This document shows positions 61,059-64,000 of a stretch of DNA of 64,000 nt, in pieces. Source of the DNA: Actinomycetales bacterium JB111 (GTDB taxonomy: Bacteria > Actinomycetota > Actinomycetes > Actinomycetales > Actinomycetaceae). The notes beneath the pieces were generated by a model. It did no database searches, was not told where the DNA came from, and saw only the letters and a list, made by a program, of their open reading frames with translations. Position numbers and translations under genes: made by a program. Position 1 is the stretch's first letter. Each line of letters begins with the position of its first letter. Location of the stretch: assembly GCA_900163555.1 (NCBI GenBank), contig FUHX01000025.1, forward strand, positions 1-64,000. Reading direction: 5' to 3'.

Positions 61059-62838
61059 ACGCCGCCCACATCTCTGCGTACGGCCCGTCCGCGTCCCGCA
61101 GCTCCTCGTGGGTCCCGCGCTGGACGATGCGCCCCTCGCTCATGACGACGACCAGGTCGCACTCCGCGGCCTGGGAGAGGCGGTGGGCGATGACGAGCCC
61201 GGTGCGGCCCGACAGGGCGGCGTCCGCGGCGCGGTCGAGGAGCCCGGCGTGGGTGGAGCCGGCCTCGGCGGTCGCCTCGTCGAGGATCGCCAGGTCCGGG
61301 TCTGCCAGGACGATCCTGGCCAGGGCGACCTGCTGTGCCTGCGCAGCGGTCAGCTCGAGGCCCCGGCCACCGACGAACGTGTCTAGCCCGTCCGGCAGCA
61401 GGTCGAGCAGCCCCGCCGCACCGGTCGTGTCCAGGGCCGCGCGGATCTGCTCGTCGGTCGCGTCCGGGGTGGCGAGGGTGAGGTTGTCGCGGAGCGTGCC
61501 GACGAAGACGTGCGCCTCCTGGCTGACGACCGCGGTGCGCTCGGGCCGGGCGACGGTGCCCGCCTGGGGTTCGTGGATGCCCGCGATGACCGCGGCGAGG
61601 GTCGTCTTCCCCGCCCCCGAGACCCCGACGACGGCGACCCGCCGCCCGGCGTCGACCGTGAGCGAGACGTCGTCGAGGGCGGGCGGGGCCCCGGGGCCGT
61701 AGTGGTGCGTCACGTCCGCCACCCGCACCGCGACGACGCGTTCGCCGTTATTCTCCGGCCCGCGGGCGCCGGGTCCGTCGATCTCCGTCGCGCCCGGCTC
61801 GCGACCACGGCTGCCGCCGGGCATCGTGATGATGCCGACGATGCGATGGAGCGAGGCGAGCGCGGACTGCAGCACGTCGACCACGAAGAGCAGCTGGTTG
61901 ATCGGGCCGAACAGGCGGTAGAAGAACAGCATCGCGGTGGTCGCCGCCCCGATGGTCGAGGCCCCCGCCCCGACGAGGAGGAACCCGACGACGAGGATGC
62001 CGGCCATCCCGAGGTACTCCGCGAGGTTGAGCCGGGAGGAGAACATGTTCTGCACGGTCCGCGCCCGGACCGAGTGCGGCGCCACCGCCCAGGAGGCGCC
62101 GAGCACCGCCTCCTGCCGGCGGGCGGACAGGTCGAAGCCCGCGATCGTCGGGTAGCCCCGGACGGACTCGGTGATCTGCTGGGCGCGCCCGCTCATCGCC
62201 GCCCGCTCGTGCCGGTAGATGCGCGGGCCGGTCCGCAGGTACCACCGCACGGTGAGCAGCCAGACGGGCAGGGCCGCGAGCGGGACCAGGGCGTAGCGCC
62301 AGTCCAGGGCCGTGATCCCGGCGAGCGTGGCGACGATGGTGAATCCCGCCCGGGTGAACGCCGGGATGATCTGGGGCGCGGCGTCGGCGATCGCGGTGAC
62401 GTCGTCGTTCGTGCGCGAGACGAGGTCGCCGGTCCCGGCCCGCTCCACCACGTGCTGGGGCAACACCATCGCGCGGGCGACGAGCCGTTCGCGCAGCTCC
62501 GCCAGCATCCGCTGGTAGCTGCGCGCGGCGAGCACGACCGTGACCCCGGTGCCGGCGGCGCCGAGGGCAGCGGCCGCGACCATGAGGCCCGCGACCGTCG
62601 CGATCGTTCCCAGGTCCGCGGTGCCCGCGGTCGCCTCGTCGACCAGCCGGCCGAGGGCGTAGGGCGTGACGAGCCCGATCGCGGCACTCACCAGGCCGAT
62701 CACGACGACGGCGAGGAGCGCGAGTCGGTGGCCGCGGGAGACCTCACGCACCTGGCGCCAGGTGGCGCGGCCGTCGGCGATCGGCAGCGGGTCGGGGGTG
62801 GCGGGCGGCCGGCCGGAGGGAGTGTGCTCGTCGGTCAC
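61033..62838 (-). CDS. Exporter-fold ABC transporter subunit A2, intact Walker A/B but degenerate signature
   Basis: 601 aa, paralogue of the 45018-46775 product. Six-helix membrane domain at about 35-330, then an ATPase with Walker A GVSGAGKTT (near 402), Walker B LAILDEAT and H-loop LVIAHRLSQ. The signature is LTAAQAQQVALAR, not LSGGQ. The D-loop is AEAGS rather than SALD, as in subunit A1. GTG start overlaps the partner stop (GTGA). Predicted to import (or export) a siderophore with the next gene product. Confidence 0.9.
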   Translation of the reverse strand: MTDEHTPSGRPPATPDPLPIADGRATWRQVREVSRGHRLALLAVVVIGLVSAAIGLVTPYALGRLVDEATAGTADLGTIATVAGLMVAAAALGAAGTGVTVVLAARSYQRMLAELRERLVARAMVLPQHVVERAGTGDLVSRTNDDVTAIADAAPQIIPAFTRAGFTIVATLAGITALDWRYALVPLAALPVWLLTVRWYLRTGPRIYRHERAAMSGRAQQITESVRGYPTIAGFDLSARRQEAVLGASWAVAPHSVRARTVQNMFSSRLNLAEYLGMAGILVVGFLLVGAGASTIGAATTAMLFFYRLFGPINQLLFVVDVLQSALASLHRIVGIITMPGGSRGREPGATEIDGPGARGPENNGERVVAVRVADVTHHYGPGAPPALDDVSLTVDAGRRVAVVGVSGAGKTTLAAVIAGIHEPQAGTVARPERTAVVSQEAHVFVGTLRDNLTLATPDATDEQIRAALDTTGAAGLLDLLPDGLDTFVGGRGLELTAAQAQQVALARIVLADPDLAILDEATAEAGSTHAGLLDRAADAALSGRTGLVIAHRLSQAAECDLVVVMSEGRIVQRGTHEELRDADGPYAEMWAAWSGGRPGA

Positions 62839-64000
62839 GGGGCGCCGGCTCCCGTCCGCACGCCTCGCGCCGCGTCGTCCTCGTCCCGCGAGCCCGCGGG
62901 GGTCCGGTCGACCACCCGGTCGCAGGCCCCGAGCAGGACCGGCGCGGCGGTGATGATCAGGGTGGTCCGGCCGGCGCGCAGGTGCGCGAGCCGGTCGGCG
63001 ACAAGCGCCTCCGTCACGGAGTCGACGGCGGTCGTCGGCTCGTGCAGGACCAGGATCGGCGCGTCGGCGGCGAGCGCCCGGGCCAGCGCGACGCGCTGGC
63101 GCTGACCGCCGGAGAGGCGGTTGCCCATCTCGCCCACCGCGGTGGTGGGTTCGGCGAAGTCCTCGCACGCCGCGGCCCGCAGTGCCGCCCGCAGCGCGGC
63201 GTCGTCCTGCTCCCCCGGGCCGCCGGCGTCGATCCCGGCCCGGGTCGGGACCACGTTGTCCGCGACGGTCCCGCTGAAGAGCATGGCCGCGTGCGGCGCG
63301 ACCACCACCTCCGCCCGGTAGTCCCCGGGCTCGACCCGGTGGGTGGGGGTGCCGGCGAGCAGGACGCGGACGTGGTCGGCCTCGGAGCCCGGATGGAGCA
63401 GTGCCGTCGCGATCCGCGCGCTCGTGACGTCGTCGGCGGCGAGTCCCACGACCTCTCCGTGGGCGACCCGGATCGGGTTCCCGCCCCCGTCGGCGATCTC
63501 CAGCGCGGCCGCCACGCCGGGAGGCAAGGCGGCCGCGGGGCGGCCCTCCGCCGTCGGGCGCGCGGCATCGGCGGACTCCCGGAGGCGGTCGAGGACGCGG
63601 CCGGCGGACGCATTCGCGGCCGCCCAGGCCGGCACCGCGTTGCCGGTCACCATGTTCATCTGGGGGATCAGGGCCTGCGCGAGGCCGACGGCGGCGATGA
63701 GCTCGCCGACGCTCATCTGGCCCTCGATCGTGAACCAGCCGGCGAGCGCGGCCACCACGGCGACGAAGATCCCGCTCACCGCACCGCTGCCGCCGAGGAA
63801 CCGGCCGAGCCGTCCGGCGTTGCGGATCGCGCCGTCGAGAGCGCCCTGGCTCGCCGCCCGGTAGCGGGCGGTGGCCTCCTCCTCGGCGCGCACGCCCTTG
63901 ATGACCCGGTACCCGGCGACAAGGTCGGTCGCCCTGCCCACGGTGTGCGCGAGGAGGGCCTGGTAGGCGCGGCTGCTGCGGGCGTAGGAGCCGCTCATCG
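62835..64000 (-). CDS. Exporter-fold ABC transporter subunit B2, lacking Walker A (5' end beyond window)
   Basis: Only the C-terminal ~388 residues are in the window; the membrane domain begins outside, and the ATG at 63998 is probably internal. The ATPase has no Walker A (VVGLAADDVTSARIAT at its place), a perfect LSGGQRQRVALARA, Walker B LVLHEPTTAVD (Asp lost, Glu kept) and no H-loop His (LIITAAP). This is the same pattern as subunit B1, so the two pairs arose by duplication of an already asymmetric pair. Confidence 0.88.
   Translation of the reverse strand, partial: MSGSYARSSRAYQALLAHTVGRATDLVAGYRVIKGVRAEEEATARYRAASQGALDGAIRNAGRLGRFLGGSGAVSGIFVAVVAALAGWFTIEGQMSVGELIAAVGLAQALIPQMNMVTGNAVPAWAAANASAGRVLDRLRESADAARPTAEGRPAAALPPGVAAALEIADGGGNPIRVAHGEVVGLAADDVTSARIATALLHPGSEADHVRVLLAGTPTHRVEPGDYRAEVVVAPHAAMLFSGTVADNVVPTRAGIDAGGPGEQDDAALRAALRAAACEDFAEPTTAVGEMGNRLSGGQRQRVALARALAADAPILVLHEPTTAVDSVTEALVADRLAHLRAGRTTLIITAAPVLLGACDRVVDRTPAGSRDEDDAARGVRTGAGAP

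Overview
The window is a high-GC actinobacterial chromosome segment with strong third-position G/C bias and many GTG/TTG starts. It holds two conserved actinobacterial blocks: fhaA-fhaB-pstP-ftsW/rodA-pbpA-pknA-pknB, and pabA-class E sortase-DUF881-crgA-rhomboid-cyclophilin. It also has tRNA-Leu(CAG), tRNA-Ala(TGC) and a DLW-39-type micropeptide. In many Actinomycetota these genes lie close to oriC, so the window is probably origin-proximal. A Micrococcales-like organism is plausible, but no genus can be fixed from the sequence alone.

Region by region. 0.1-6.8 kb (+): oligopeptide/dipeptide ABC transporter operon (lipoprotein SBP, two permeases, two ATPases) followed by a class-V aminotransferase carrying a 30-bp minisatellite. 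6.9-11.9 kb (-): alanine dehydrogenase, UbiB/ABC1 kinase, sarcosine/N-methyltryptophan oxidase, with two kinds of intergenic hairpin repeat. 12.0-16.9 kb (-): a giant LAxTG cell-wall protein with five ~146-aa repeats, split by one in-frame amber codon. 17.2-19.7 kb: tRNA-Leu and a large LuxR-type regulator. 20.1-29.0 kb (+): Ser/Thr phospho-signalling and cell elongation/division operon, closed by a 24-bp perfect hairpin. 29.2-30.7 kb: POT peptide transporter. 30.9-35.3 kb: glutamine amidotransferase, small membrane protein, class E sortase, DUF881, CrgA, a DnaA-box-like cluster, rhomboid protease and cyclophilin. 35.5-42.5 kb: assorted genes (KP-rich membrane protein, lipoprotein, 7Fe ferredoxin, cupin, winged-helix protein, TetR/MFS pair, small hypothetical). 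42.7-44.7 kb: tRNA-Ala, DLW-39 and a second MFS exporter.

45.0-64.0 kb is an iron-siderophore uptake island and the most unusual part. The left half is a translationally coupled minus-strand operon: two FepB-type lipoproteins, two FecCD permeases, a FepC ATPase, a siderophore-interacting flavoprotein (SIP) fused to an O-methyltransferase-like domain, and a pair of exporter-fold ABC subunits. The right half repeats the theme with another FepB-type lipoprotein, another SIP-methyltransferase fusion and a second exporter-fold ABC pair (cut by the window end). Between the halves sit two AraC-type regulators, one being a tandem double cupin-AraC protein, and an IdeR/DtxR-like box. In both exporter-fold pairs the nucleotide-binding domains are complementarily degenerate: one subunit keeps Walker A/B and H-loop but has lost LSGGQ, the other keeps LSGGQ but has lost Walker A and the H-loop. 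By analogy with mycobacterial IrtAB and Yersinia YbtPQ these pairs probably import ferric siderophores, with iron released by the fused SIP reductase. No siderophore biosynthesis gene is visible.

Dispersed repeats: a four-arm AGGTAGGAAC element occurs twice 32 kb apart with identical 20/15/20-bp arm spacing, and a 60-bp hairpin with a conserved 32-nt loop occurs twice between ald and the ubiB-like gene.
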